Source: Saccoglossus kowalevskii (lineage: Eukaryota > Hemichordata > Enteropneusta > Harrimaniidae). From it: a DNA stretch of 46,598 nucleotides. A program made the translations under genes and the position numbers. Positions 22,842 through 34,640 of the stretch are shown one piece after another (positions within the stretch are counted from its first letter, which is position 1; the number at the start of each line of letters is the position of its first letter). The notes under the pieces are model-generated. The model ran no database searches. It was not told the DNA's origin and worked only from the letters and a program-made list of their open reading frames with translations. The stretch spans positions 1 to 46,598 of the forward strand of contig NW_003137828.1 of NCBI RefSeq assembly GCF_000003605.2, in the 5' to 3' direction.

Positions 22842-25378
22842 TTAAGGGTCAATAAGCTTGTTCATAGGCAGCTGATTTTGCACGCTACATCACCTGCCGG
22901 TGTCCACAGTGCATAAAGCATGTCATATATTGGCCAGGTCGACAAAAGACATATGTGGTATTGGCACCTAGATGGAAATATTAATTTACTATATGCGTTT
23001 TTTCATACAATCCATGAACACGAGTCGTTTAATTCTATTTCTCAATCCCATATATACGTTGGCTGGCCAGTCTTTTGTTTTTTGTTTCGAGATCATGTAA
23101 CATTCGTTTGTTGGGTTTTCCTTTGTGTGTTTGTCGTTTTTTTATTATTATTTACAATCTTTTGTAGTTTTATATTTGTGCATATAGTTTTGTATATTAT
23201 GGTTTCAACAGTCGTTGGTACCGGTTGTTTTGTAATTTCTATTAGAGTTTTTTACATCCACTAATGAAAATAGTAAGTTCCTTGTACTGTCGTACTGACA
23301 AATCCCAACTTATTTTGTTAATGTTCTCTGAAATCGATTATTATATGGATCTCTCGTCTGTATATTCGTTTACTTCAATTGCCAAAGCTACAAGTAAACA
23401 CTGTTGTGATATATGTGTATGGCACAAATGCACGTGTGGAACACGATAAAATGGAAATTTATATTGCAATACTTCACTCTCAAATCAGTTATATTGGTCA
23501 TATTAGTTGACCCTTTACTGTATCGCATTAAGCAGAACACATTGATACATATGTTTTTTTCCCATCGCATTCGCAGGACATACGCTTCTCAGCTTAAAAT
23601 GTACCAGTCAGCATTTATACCCTGATATATATATGGATAGCAATTCTGATCGCGTAAATCATGCGTAATTTTGTAATTTAGCACCTACTTTACATATGGT
23701 TAGTTTCACTTTTATCAACGAAATCACCACACCAACAACAGTAAATCAGTTGTAATTCGAAACAAATAAATGATCTTGTAATCACACTAATTTAACACGA
23801 TTTTTTAAAATTATTTTGTTTCAATAACTGGGAGATACGTCGAACCATAGAATCTACGTACATTTGACTCCAACTCAAGAGAATACCGATTTGTTTGAAC
23901 ATTTTTCCCCACACTTATGGGTAATTTAGTACAATAAGTCGCCGCATTACACTCAAATCGGGGCAATGTCTCTCAATTCGATAATCTAGCCACGATCTAC
24001 CATCCAAATACCGCGAATGTTTAATTGCTACTTTATTAAATCCCGCACTTTTAATCATTGCCGTAGATTTCATCCAATTAAAAACTACATGAAATGCACG
24101 TGATACAGTATCAATTCAAACGCAAACACCTCGTTCACAGCTGTATCATTTTGGGAGTTATATTTCAACCAAACAGCAGTCCAACGTCAGCTTCGATAAA
24201 ACTTTCGTTTCAAAAGTGCGACCGGGTGATCAACTACGTGTTTCTTGATAGTATTTTAGTATAGGTGTCTATGTCGCTCGTTACTGTGACCGAGTACGCC
24301 ATACTACCACGTCACTATTATTTCTTAGGTAGTCGTGTAGACATAATATTCACTATAAATAGCAGATTTGACATTATGAACCAATATTTGAAACAACCAT
24401 AGAAGTTTTTGACGTAATCAAACACTGCTACTCGGCTAAATCCTCGCAAATGGTCTTTTGCAACACGTGAGCGGACAGAGAGACTCTGCAGAAGAGGAGT
24501 TTTGGCTATAATATTGGTTGATTAAATTACCCCTATTATTACACGGAGACGATTGCATATATGATTTGCGAGAGCACACGGATTGATTCGTAATATATAC
24601 AAAGTCGAACCTTATTGATTTTTGTGTTGCATTTGATGTGTTGATCAACATCAGTGATTAATTATATTCATAACAATGATAGGCGCCCACAGATGGCGAT
24701 ATTTACGTGAAACTATTTCACACAAGGAAAATTTGATATTTTGGTGAACAAACCTATATTGAACTAAAAACAATGATAATTACAAACAGTATTTGACAAT
24801 ATGTAAAAAAAAAAACACAAAATGAAGTACGTACCTGGATTACCTTTATAGTGTTCACACTTGTTTGCTGCATCCTTGTACGCCGGCGTAAAAGAAAAAC
24901 AGATGAGAACACGTGTTGTAAGTGCATTGGCGTCATAAACTGAATATTAGTGCCACAGTCAACTGTCTTTACGTTTATCTTATTTAAAAAATAATACCCA
25001 CAATAGTGTGTTGAACTTTCAAGCACTTTAGTCTGTTGTAATTATCTGTTTACGATACTGCGTGGTTGAAACAAGTTAACGATGTATGGCATCGACTTGC
25101 CAACTATTATTGTTCGATTGAAAAATTAAAAACAACGACAGAAATATATGGTCAACATATATATTTTTCTCTCGTGAGAACACGTAGGTGAAATTCAAAT
25201 ATTTCTACCAGTTTTAAAATCAGATGCCACATGAAGGGTTCACTTCCATGCGCTGTGTGTATGGCAAACAAATCGTACAAAATGTGGAAGATTTATTCAG
25301 AATCTCGGTTCTTTTGATGTGCGTTCTTATATTATATACATCACTAACAAGACAGAATAGCATTAAAACGTCAGAGGA

Positions 25379-25663
25379 ATGAAAGTGGATGTTTTCGGTA
25401 TAGTGCTTACTTATTTCAAAGGGGTTATTAAACGTGGCATGGGGTCCTTCATGTGTGTATATTTGAAAGAAATTGCCGACTTTACGTTAAAAGCACGATT
25501 CGCGGGAATAGTTGATTATGGAAACAGGGTATCTTTATTGCACAACACGAATACCTACATTGCGATGATTTTGAGATACCACCAGGATGTACACACATCA
25601 CAAGGCTCCCTAAGTGAGCTACAAAATGTGGATAGTTTGAAAGATGATCACGTCAATTGTTAA
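25379..25663 (+). CDS. Unassigned open reading frame, 94 codons, with adjacent polyadenylation signal
   Basis: The frame begins with ATG (25379-25381) and ends with TAA. AATAAA follows a few bases after the stop, near 25668. The predicted protein is mixed and hydrophilic toward the C-terminus (LSELQNVDSLKDDHVNC). It has a hydrophobic start (VFGIVLTYF) and no signal-peptide cleavage motif that I trust. Frames of this length are expected several times by chance in a window of this size, so the polyadenylation signal is the only supporting evidence. No family is recognised. Confidence 0.15.
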   Translation: MKVDVFGIVLTYFKGVIKRGMGSFMCVYLKEIADFTLKARFAGIVDYGNRVSLLHNTNTYIAMILRYHQDVHTSQGSLSELQNVDSLKDDHVNC

Positions 25664-26367
25664 CATCAATAAAAATTAGTCATTTGCATTGGCTTCAATT
25701 TCCTGTTGAGGTTTAAGCATTGATTAGTTCTGTTGGTTGACGCTGATTTTATATGGTTGTACTATCTCGACGTGTGTGCAATTGCGGTGATTTCTTGGTA
25801 TTTCAACTATACATGCTGTATTCCCTGTCGCTACGCTGCGCAGCGCGACGCAACACTGCGCATGTTAGTTTTACGCCCTCAAATCCCCCAGTTTGCTTAT
25901 TCAAGTTTGTGTTAAAATAACCTAATTAAGCATCCAAATATCTATATTTTACCACGATTTTGGTAGGAGAGTGAATTGCCAGATCACCTATTTGGAAATT
26001 CGCTTTGGGTAATTTTCTGTATACATTAGTCGGTCAACGAATAAACCTAAGAGATGTAGACGTCGTTGAATAGAAGAATATCACGCGCTCAGGAAACCCG
26101 GAAATGATTCACTACTGGCTTCGGTGATTTAAACATTGGATTTGTTCGAATTAACCTCTACACTAGTGTGATTCAAGAGATTAGACAGGGAATTCCGAGA
26201 ATCATTGTTTGTTGATAACATTGCTGTGTGAGATTAGCTTAACTGAAGATGCGTCTTTAATTCAACGTATTGACGAGTAATCAGCGCCAACACATATACA
26301 TGGAAAATAAGCACATCAGATTAAAAGATCATGTACTATACAATTATGCACACTGTATATTGTGAAT

Positions 26368-26385
26368 GTTGATCACGTGATCAAC
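26368..26385. promoter_or_regulatory. Perfect 18-bp palindrome centred on CACGTG
   Basis: GTTGATCACGTGATCAAC reads identically on both strands and is centred on the canonical E-box CACGTG. An 18-bp perfect palindrome is expected about 0.2 times in a sequence of this length. It may be a strong bHLH site or a chance palindrome. Confidence 0.4.
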
Positions 26386-27054
26386 TAGACTGTTTACCGC
26401 AAACGTGCACATACTAATGACATGGTACTTATACGTCGAACTTGTCAGTTGCACTACATCACATTATAAAATATATTTTAGAGTTTGGAAAAATAACTGT
26501 ACCCATTTGTTGGCTGATTTGCATATTACAATTGCTCTAGGAATGACAGCGTTTGCTACGTGCAGGACATGGTCGATACAATGCAATGTTCTTCTCTAGA
26601 AACGTGACAGTCGAAAACAATTGTTCGAAACTATACCAGATATTACCTAAACCATAATTGTAATGTATGCGTAGCTGTTCAAACAATAAAGAATTGGCTC
26701 ATTACTATGCAAGGCACGTACTGGCTACTGATATTATATGTATCTGTCTCAAAAACAGGTTGTGCATATCTAGCACACGAAATACATGACAAGAATAACA
26801 ATTAATGCATTTAAAAGTTCGCCCCAAGAACATTATATCGTAAAATTGTATTTGTAATTTGAATTTGTTTGTCAATAAAAATAATGCACCGTCATGTGAT
26901 TTTATTTGAAGCGGAACTATGCCGCCAATTTCTTAGAGAAACTGATACGGTATATAGAAGTCTAAATCATTTGTACCCCGGGGTATAATCTATTTATTCC
27001 ACGGCGTCTAAAGATTACAGTCTGTTATTAACTTTTAACATGTGCCCCATTTGA

Positions 27055-27252
27055 TCAGCTGAAACCCCAAACAGATTTGATCCTGGGTGAACTAGGGGTT
27101 CCAGTGACATCTGTCTGAACTAAGGGTTCTTTTTGATATGCGACTACCCTAGGGGATTCCGTGCTATGTTCCTGTACTTGTACTTGTCTGAATACAGCGT
27201 CTAGTGAGTCAACACCGCGTACCATCACCTGTATCTGATATATTTCTTGCAT
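27055..27252 (-). CDS. Unassigned open reading frame, 65 codons, protein-like composition
   Basis: The frame begins with ATG at 27252 and ends with TGA. The preceding in-frame stop is eight codons further upstream. Its composition (QVMVRGVDSLDAVFRQVQVQ, then a Pro/Ser/Thr/Val-rich tail) is closer to a real protein than the K/N/I/Y-rich frames around it. It lies 177 bp from an inverted-repeat element. No family is recognised. It could be a relic exon, a fragment of a mobile-element protein or chance. Confidence 0.15.
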   Translation of the reverse strand: MQEIYQIQVMVRGVDSLDAVFRQVQVQEHSTESPRVVAYQKEPLVQTDVTGTPSSPRIKSVWGFS

Positions 27253-27428
27253 ATCAACTTTTGAAATATCATATGGTTTTTAACAACTAGTCTGTATAAT
27301 GAGCATTTCTGATAATCCTCTCAAATGCTTGTAGATTAGCATTTTGTGAGGTTCTTGTAATTTTATCCCCAATTTCTTTAATCCTTCGTACAGAATTATT
27401 TTGTTGATTTGATATTTACGAAAGCCAA

Positions 27429-27638
27429 TACTGTAAAATGACTAATTTTCACTGGGTTTGAATTTCACTGATTTACCATTTCAGGCATATTCAATGGGTT
27501 TTAAATTCACGGTTTCGTCATTTAGATAATGTGTTCTATGCTAAATTGTACATACTCACTGGGTTTTAATTTAGCGCATTTTCCAGTCAGCGAAATAAGC
27601 TAAATTAAAAACCAGTGAATAATTACCCCTTTACAGTA
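27429..27638. mobile_element. Miniature inverted-repeat element with internal subrepeats
   Basis: This 210-bp element has ends that are inverted copies. The left reads tactgtaaaatgactaattt, and the right, reverse-complemented, reads tactgtaaaggggtaattat. Both continue into ttcactggg-tttaattt. The motif tcactgggttttaattt occurs directly near 27449, 27490 (as tcaatgggttttaaatt) and 27556, and inverted near 27601-27619. Fold-back pairing of the last direct and the inverted copy would make a hairpin. No target-site duplication is clear and there is no coding capacity. Superfamily not assigned. Confidence 0.75.
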
Positions 27639-27677
27639 CTACATCAGCAATCATGCTAGACAATAGGGTGCTTTTAA

Positions 27678-27803
27678 AGCAGAATAATCGTCACGCCGCA
27701 TCGGGTACTGAGCGATGAACACAATGAGTGTAACAAATTGTTTACATTAATTCAAACACGCACTGCGTGACAACGCGACACGTCACGCGCAGACGGCGAC
27801 GCT
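27678..27803 (+). mobile_element. Diverged TTAA-type miniature element, family 2
   Basis: This 126-bp segment aligns with 43208-43333 through ggtactgagcgatgaac, attgtttaca and aattcaaacacgcactgcgtgac, with many substitutions and some extra bases near the right end. It is flanked by TTAA on the left (27674-27677) and TTGA on the right (27804-27807), a one-base decay of the duplication. It lies 39 bp from the preceding inverted-repeat element. No coding capacity. This is the oldest of the three family-2 copies seen. Confidence 0.75.
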
Positions 27804-28023
27804 TTGAATTCATACATGTATATTAATAATCATAATGTTGCTTGCGAGTATATGGCTGCAATCGGAGAATACATGCGTGTGATCCGATCAGACCAATCAA
27901 CAGCACTGTGAGCAACGTGCAGAGCAAAGAGGTTCACTTAGACTAGTTAATTGATCTTACTCTGTTAAAGTTCGCTGTCACTCCATAATCGTCAAATTGA
28001 ATGATTGCAAAATAATTCAAGCA

Positions 28024-28204
28024 GCCCACGTGACCTTTGACTCAGTGTCGAGCATTGACGCATACCAAATAGGTAAGGTGTAATAATACGCAATCCTTAT
28101 TCATTATATCAAATGTGAGATGTCATGATCCCTCCAATATTATGTTTCCCGCTAACTCTCGTGTTCATTTCATTTCTATAAATAACGTGTACTGCGTTAA
28201 GCTG
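28024..28204 (+). promoter_or_regulatory. Weak candidate promoter
   Basis: A composite site at 28027-28044 overlaps CACGTG with TGACCTTTGACTCA, whose reverse complement resembles a DR1 nuclear-receptor element. A TATA-like CTATAAATA lies at about 28177-28185. About 370 bp downstream, a consensus splice donor follows the motif ACGAAAG. The combination would fit a promoter with a non-coding first exon. Each motif alone is common, and nothing demonstrates transcription. Confidence 0.22.
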
Positions 28205-28548
28205 TAACTGTAAATGCGTTGTTGTTTTTACGCGACATGTTACAATACGCCGCGTCTGTAAAGATCATTGCGCGTCGCCGCAGTACTCCCAGTCTGTCCC
28301 TCGGGTATTTTTTTAGTTTATATTCAATATATCTAGTTCATGCCATTTAATTAGAACCACGATTCTATTAGTTTAAATTTTATTAGGGCTGGCCAATTAA
28401 ATTAAATTATAACATGTGTCTTTATTGCGCCTGTCCGTAGCTGAATTTCTTTCATTTACTTTTCTGGTAGATTTGGATTAGCGCACGCGTATTTTGATAT
28501 AACTGCAGTCCAGTCTGTGGCGGATTGATATATCGCAGTTACGAAAGG
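28205..28548 (+). other. Possible non-coding first exon ending at a consensus splice donor
   Basis: The segment runs from about 28 bp after the TATA-like motif to acgaaag, immediately followed by gtaagt (28549-28554), a perfect donor consensus. It is locally richer in CpG (28226-28290 and 28480-28490). It has stop codons in all plus-strand frames, so it could only be untranslated. The start coordinate is an assumption from the TATA position, and no acceptor-linked coding exon is visible downstream. Confidence 0.15.
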
Positions 28549-28560
28549 TAAGTCAATATT

Positions 28561-31500
28561 TCGAATTGTACGTAACTTCGTTGTACCATGTCGAATCATT
28601 AGCAGCATTCAATCGTAAATGTCAACAAAGGGTCGATTTTGTTTTGATGTTATACGTTTAGACGTTCTTGTAAAGATTCTTGTTTTGTTCGCACGGTTTA
28701 TAAGTTAACACTGCGTAGAAATATAATTTTGTTTTGGACATCGATGCGACGTGAGCCACTGAGCGAGTTGTGTCACCGTCTAAACTTGAATGTTGAATGT
28801 TGGCTATCACATAATCAAATAGTAATATACAAATTTCAAAATTTTTATTTTTCCAGATTAGATTACGTCAAAATAAATCACTATTTGTCCAGCTACTTTT
28901 AAATCCATCTCAGTGACTTTATAATATAGTGTATTTATTTCATTTAACATAATAACACATAAATTAAGGACAGATATTTTAAAATACGAACGTGTTTTCA
29001 ATTCGTTGTATTTTGCCCTGCGTTTCCTATTGACGAAAGCAAAGTTGTAACAATTCTAACAATTTAACGTTGGTGTATCATATCCTCGGTGTTATCGAAC
29101 GCCAAATACCATTATGTCTCACACGTGGAGCTCATACTTGTCTAATTATTAAACGCATGCACTCATCATGCCTGGCATTTACAAATGACACAGTTGCCCT
29201 CATTACAAACATAAATACTTTGACTAAATGGTTGACAGCGTATTTGCATATTTTATCTGCGGTCCTTATTTCAAATACGTGATTACCAATGAGTCTAGGA
29301 AGTTTATTCTAAATTACCAGTAATCACGGCTGCAGCACGTTTGTGGGCATCAACATATTCTACTACAACTTAGCATATTATTGAAACAAATGGCCTTTTA
29401 AAATTAACATCAAATTGTGTAAATTAGCCTATTAGTTCACACGTCAAAGTGATCGTAATAATGTCAAAGTTTTTGTTTTTACATACCATATGCCACTCTA
29501 AATCGAATTTTGTGTTTTATTTAGTCTTACGTCCTGGTCCCCAGATTACTCTTGTGAGCAAAACGTCTGCATGTTATGATACATTGATACTATCGGACTA
29601 TTTGATACGATCTTTTTTTATCGATGGCTGTATTCCAGTCATAATAATATATGGGAACTGCCCGTATCAGATTTATGGTTAATGGGGTAGCGCATACCCA
29701 AGACGTAAAGCTATCCGAATACGAGCTTTATCCGCAAATATCATGCATCGGTCTATTTACACACGTAGTTCATACAGGGGGTGATCGATTGATGAGGCAG
29801 TGAGATAACCCACCTTATGTATGAATATGCGTGTATTTTCCCGTGAAGGTCATCGATCTGTTCCTTCATTCGTTTACTATTATTATTGTTTTTTTATTGC
29901 CCGGTTTCTGAAATTAATAAAAAAAAATCGCTACAATAATCTGCCTTCTTATGCGGCGTCACGGAAAATAAAACCGGATCAAATCGCTGCAATTGTAGAG
30001 TGCGCGTTTAATGGCGATAGCTCTTATTTAGCGTGTAGCTGACATTTTAGTGTTGTCAAATACATTGTACATATGTATTTAAGTGGTAGTAATGCCACGG
30101 AGGTATCCCCATGTCATATAAAGTAATGGAATTATACAAAATTTTACGTATTGTTGTAACTCGCAGCACTATTGAGTCCTACATGCTTCTTTCTTTGAAA
30201 AGAACTCTGCCCCCGGAAGCGTGGGTTCTATGACTTTGTAGTCAGGGGAAAGAAAAGAATAGTTATAAATACGATCATAGTAGTAGCGTACATGTGTATT
30301 ATTTTAACATTTAACCATTCATTTTGCTTTTATTTGCACAGTGAACTTTTTTGATGTTATCAAATTTCACCAAGTCCGAATTTGTGCAATTGGTTCTCGA
30401 AATTGTAAATGTCTTTATGAATTACTAATTTGAATATCGATAAATATGCCGTCTATTTCACTTATACGTAACTGTGATATAGTATGCAGAGTATTAACAG
30501 CCTTGCGTAGTCTACGTCATTCAGGTTATGTCGGTTGTTACTGGAAGAACATTTCTAATCACTGTTATAGTGACAATGGACACAGATTTCGAGATTTCCG
30601 GATTTAATTAAATCAATGTTGTAGTGTAATATCCAAACATCAATAACATCGCTGTTTCTGTTCATCATAATGTCTTCAAGTACACAGCAGCCATGTTTCC
30701 ACGTCATGCATTTATTACCAAAACGACCCACCACCATATCATTCTGCGTAAATCTGAGAAAATTACAAGTTAATCAAGATTCTCATCTTCGTCGTAATGG
30801 CAGTACATGATCGTTAAGTCACGCTTTCCTCGTGACCTCAATATAATCTACTATGCGCTTACCAAAGGTTAAGGCGCTGTAATTGGTGGGATTTTTTTGC
30901 TGGCGTTGTGAGCCTATTCCTTGTAGTGATAATCCCCTGCTCGCATTGTATGGAGCAGTGTGTGTTTCTGATGGTTAGTTAACACACCGATGTGTATAGC
31001 TCTCTTGCAAACACTATAATAACCACCGCAAGGATTTACGCAAAGGAGGGTAACGCGATACAGAAAATACCCTTAATGAGGTTTCAAACTGAATTCACTG
31101 CGCTATAATATCCGATCTTCCGTGCTGTGGTCCAACTATTACCGACTCGCCCAAAAGACTCGATGTGTAATATACATCTCCCTTGATTCCAACTGCTGAA
31201 TCCGATCTTTTTGTTTTGATGATATTGGATTTTAATTTGTCTGAGAGGAACTTTAATGTAGCTGGTTTGGGGATTATTACATAGTAGGTAAGTAGCTCCA
31301 AGTTACGTAAGTGCATATATATATATATATTGGTATACATATAATCTCACTGACAAGACGAGATGGCGGTATACCTTAGCATAATGAAGTGTAGAGCGAT
31401 TGATGTATATTTGTTATCACGTGATAATGTTGTACTAGGAGGATTCATTGCGATTTAATATACAGAAGTAGGAACAACCTCTAACGGCGCTTCGGAAATG

Positions 31501-31660
31501 ACGTATTATAAACATGAAGAGCTAAGTATGAATTGGCCTTTCTCTGTCAGTCTGTCGACATACAGCTATTTACATATATTATACGAGTGTTACAACATAT
31601 CAGCCTGTATTCTAGGGGAAATAACAATTACGTCATCATCGGTGTATTGGGTGATGTACG
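28561..31660. other. Stretch without a gene
   Basis: Open frames are at most about 83 codons and show no domain. A TATA dinucleotide run of about 20 bp is at 31314-31331. The palindrome TTATCACGTGATAA, containing TCACGTGA, is at 31414-31427. No RNA gene or mobile element is recognised. Confidence 0.4.
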
Positions 31661-32202
31661 GGGTCAATGTCACCAATAATGACACAGTATGTGTATCACT
31701 CACTTGTTTGTGCAGAATATCAGTAGGATACCGAATTACATTACTGTAACCGTATGTCAGATGGGAAACCTTTTTTACATCATGATTTGGTACTCCGAAT
31801 AATAGCCTTATTTAGCTGATTGTCGAAAATAAAATAAATATATAAATAATAAGAACATATAAAATATATGCCATGTAAAGTAACGACACTTTTGATCCAT
31901 CTAATCCTATTACAATCCTTTGAAAGGTTTACATTTAGTAGACTAACTGGTAAATATGGCATCATATAAAAAGCGTTATTGAGTTAGGTTTTCGATAAAA
32001 TAACCTACAATTCTCTGTTATTTTAACACCCAAGTTACACTTTTGAAATACTAGAAGCGTCATTGTATGGTTTCTATATAAATATATATAGGGGACGTGA
32101 GCGCAATTTCTCACTATGAACTTTTAGCTTCGATTACGACCCTTAATCTGGTATATTGTCTTCACAAAATGTGAAATCCAGTTTCATTGTCCTGGATTTA
32201 CA
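31661..32202 (+). repeat. Copy 1 of a 0.54-kb imperfect direct duplication
   Basis: This segment, starting gggtcaatgtcaccaataat, recurs at 32493-33040 with the starts 832 bp apart. Similarity is high throughout, with scattered substitutions and small indels, including an expanded A-run in copy 2. Shared blocks include cgacacttttga, taacctacaattctctgtta and gcgcaatttctcactatgaa. It has no coding frame preserved between copies, so it is more likely a non-coding repeat or mobile-element piece than a gene duplicate. Confidence 0.9.
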
Positions 32203-32492
32203 GTCATTTGTTTTCAGTAGAATTTTTTGACATACATGTGGTTTATATATAAAAACACGTAAACAACAACGTGTTCTCAAGGCAGCAACAAGGAATAACG
32301 AGTTAAACATTGATCTATGAATGAGACATTATATAAAAGTTACTAAGCATGTTACCATAATAACCTATACAGCATTTGAAAGCTTAGATATAAATAAAAA
32401 AATAAATAAATACAGTATTGAATATTCCGCACCGATGTTTGTTTAATGGAATACCTAAATCTCAATTCAGCTAATGTCGTTTCTATGTAACA

Positions 32493-33040
32493 GGGTCAAT
32501 GTCACCAATAATGACACAGTATGTGTATCACTCACTAGTTTGTGCAGAATATCAGTGGGATACCGAATGTCATTACTGTAACCGTATGTCAGCTGGGAAA
32601 CCTTTTTTACATCATGATTGGTACTCCGAATAATAGCCATATTTAGCTAATCGTCGAAAATATAAAAAAAAAAAAAAAATATAAAAAAATATTCAATATA
32701 TGCCATGTAAAGTAACGACACTTTTGATTCATCTAATCCTATTACAATCCTTTGAAAGGTTTACATTTATTAGACTAACTGGTGAATATGACATCATATA
32801 ACAATCGTTATTGAGTTAGGTTTTCGATAAAATAACCTACAATTCTCTGTTATTTTAACAACCAAATTACACTTTTGAAATAATGGAAGCTCCAATGCAT
32901 GGTTTCTATATAATTTTATATAGGAGACGTCAGCGCAATTTCTCACTATGAACTTTTAGTAGCTTCGATTACGATTCTCAATCTGGTATATTGTCTTCGC
33001 AATACTATGTGAAATCCTGTTTCATTGCTCTGAATTTACA
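32493..33040 (+). repeat. Copy 2 of the 0.54-kb imperfect direct duplication
   Basis: It is the partner of 31661-32202. Relative to copy 1 it has lost a T in catgatttggtac, has an A-rich expansion near 32662-32690, and carries scattered substitutions. It ends where the AAAT microsatellite begins, while copy 1 is followed by unrelated sequence that itself holds a short AAAT tract (32391-32412). Confidence 0.9.
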
Positions 33041-33045
33041 TGAAT

Positions 33046-33262
<217 letters not shown>

Positions 33263-33567
33263 ACAGTTGAATGTGATCTGACTATAATTAGAATACGAAA
33301 GCACAGAAAATGAGAAATGTATAGCCTGTTTTTTTAACAATGTCACGAAAAACTGCTCACATAAATGCATCACACAATAATGAATTGTGGAGCCGGAAAT
33401 TAGGAAAAGTAGGACACCACCTTTAGATTTATTTGTCCTACAGAACTGTCCGTCAGGCTATCTTTTCGACAAACGTTGATACGGCATAAATACTAGCGTA
33501 TTCACACATATCTAAGCAATCCGATGATGTATAAGTTGTAAGAGTACTAACATGCTTAGTAACTTTT

Positions 33568-34528
33568 AGAGATTGTTTGGATCACAGAACTATTTTTAAC
33601 TGATTTTCCCATGTTACTATTTTAATACTTTTGATATAATTCTGTTTTTTGAAATTAATGAAATGTAATTATGTCCCACTTTACATTTTTCAATCACCCT
33701 ATTATTCTTGTGTTAGAACAACCATGTTCACGGGATGTTCATATTTCGCAATATATGTCACAGACATTGTAGCGCGCCCATTGGTCAATTCAATTCATAG
33801 TACAAGCATCACCAATACTCACATTCATATATTAAAACGTTGCTTCATTTTCGTATTCTATGATTTTAGCTTTTACTCATTCTTTAAGCGCATTCATCAA
33901 TAGAATGTTGTACAATATAAACTCACAATCCAAATTGTAAAACGTGTCACACTGCAGAATGTTCCTTATTCGACCTACTTTCAAAATTGCTCGCGTTCTA
34001 TTATGCTGTCACTAACACCTGTTTGTTACAATGAATTCGGTTTTCGTATAATGCTCAGTCGCGTCACATTTATGTCAACTATAATGTTTATCAGAATCCA
34101 TTAAAATTAGCAAATGCCTCTCCTGTACATTTAATAACAGGGATGCGATGAACTTATTTAATATCCCCTATGTCAAAAGTATTGATTTTTTGTGCAGAGC
34201 ATTGACCTATTCGTGTGTGTTGAGCGGATTTTACATATATATTAAATATCTTTTATTGGTGGTGCATTTTCTGAGATAAAACATGAATATATCATTATAT
34301 ACAAGTCACATTTACTTTATCTGATTACGTCATTCCCCTCCGGTAGTATGAGATTACTGTGATCGTTTCAAGCGAGGCGTAGCAGAGAGGGTCAATGCGA
34401 TCCCTACTGCCTAAGTGTGTACTTTGCGGTATTTTCATGATATATGACATATTATAAGAATTTCTTCGTGTCTGTATTCGTAATTTAATGAGATATAACA
34501 ACCCAATGTAAATAAAAGAAAATGTTTG
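33568..34528. other. Stretch without a gene
   Basis: The only notable frames are 84-85 codons long on opposite strands (33649-33903 and 34325-34582). The latter runs into a dispersed repeat. No domain, RNA gene or mobile element is recognised. Confidence 0.4.
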
Positions 34529-34640
34529 AATGTTCGAATAAGGAAGACATTCGAACGCGACCGTAACACTTCTGTATTGCATTTCACGGACGTCTGATGA
34601 GTTTTCGCTGCCAGATATATAATAATGAATGTCATTTACT
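34529..34640 (+). repeat. Dispersed repeat with conserved stem-loops, copy 1
   Basis: This segment aligns with 42486-42615. The shared core is gaagacattcgaacg, then ccgtaacactt, then a tttcacgga/tttacgga segment, a ttttcg-ctg/ttttcgg-cg segment and a tttact end. It holds the inverted repeat GTTCGAAT/ATTCGAAC. The unit probably belongs to a dispersed non-coding family. Its type is unknown. Confidence 0.7.

Larger units (their letters stand above)
22846..27428. other. Stretch without a confident gene
   Basis: A 114-codon plus-strand frame at 22920-23264 starts with ATG and has a T-rich stretch that would encode a hydrophobic segment. It has no recognised domain. Two further weak frames at 25379-25663 and 27055-27252 are listed separately. 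A CpG-rich 12-bp palindrome, CGCTGCGCAGCG, is at 25834-25845. An 18-bp palindrome is at 26368-26385. No mobile element or RNA gene was recognised otherwise. Confidence 0.35.

Noticed and set aside
25834-25845. CGCTGCGCAGCG palindrome as a relic of a family-2 miniature element
   Set aside because: It shares CpG-rich words with the element ends but has no partner end, no TTAA and no interior similarity.
31281-31291. gtaagt after agtag as a splice donor
   Set aside because: The motif is isolated, with no open frame or promoter-like context upstream.
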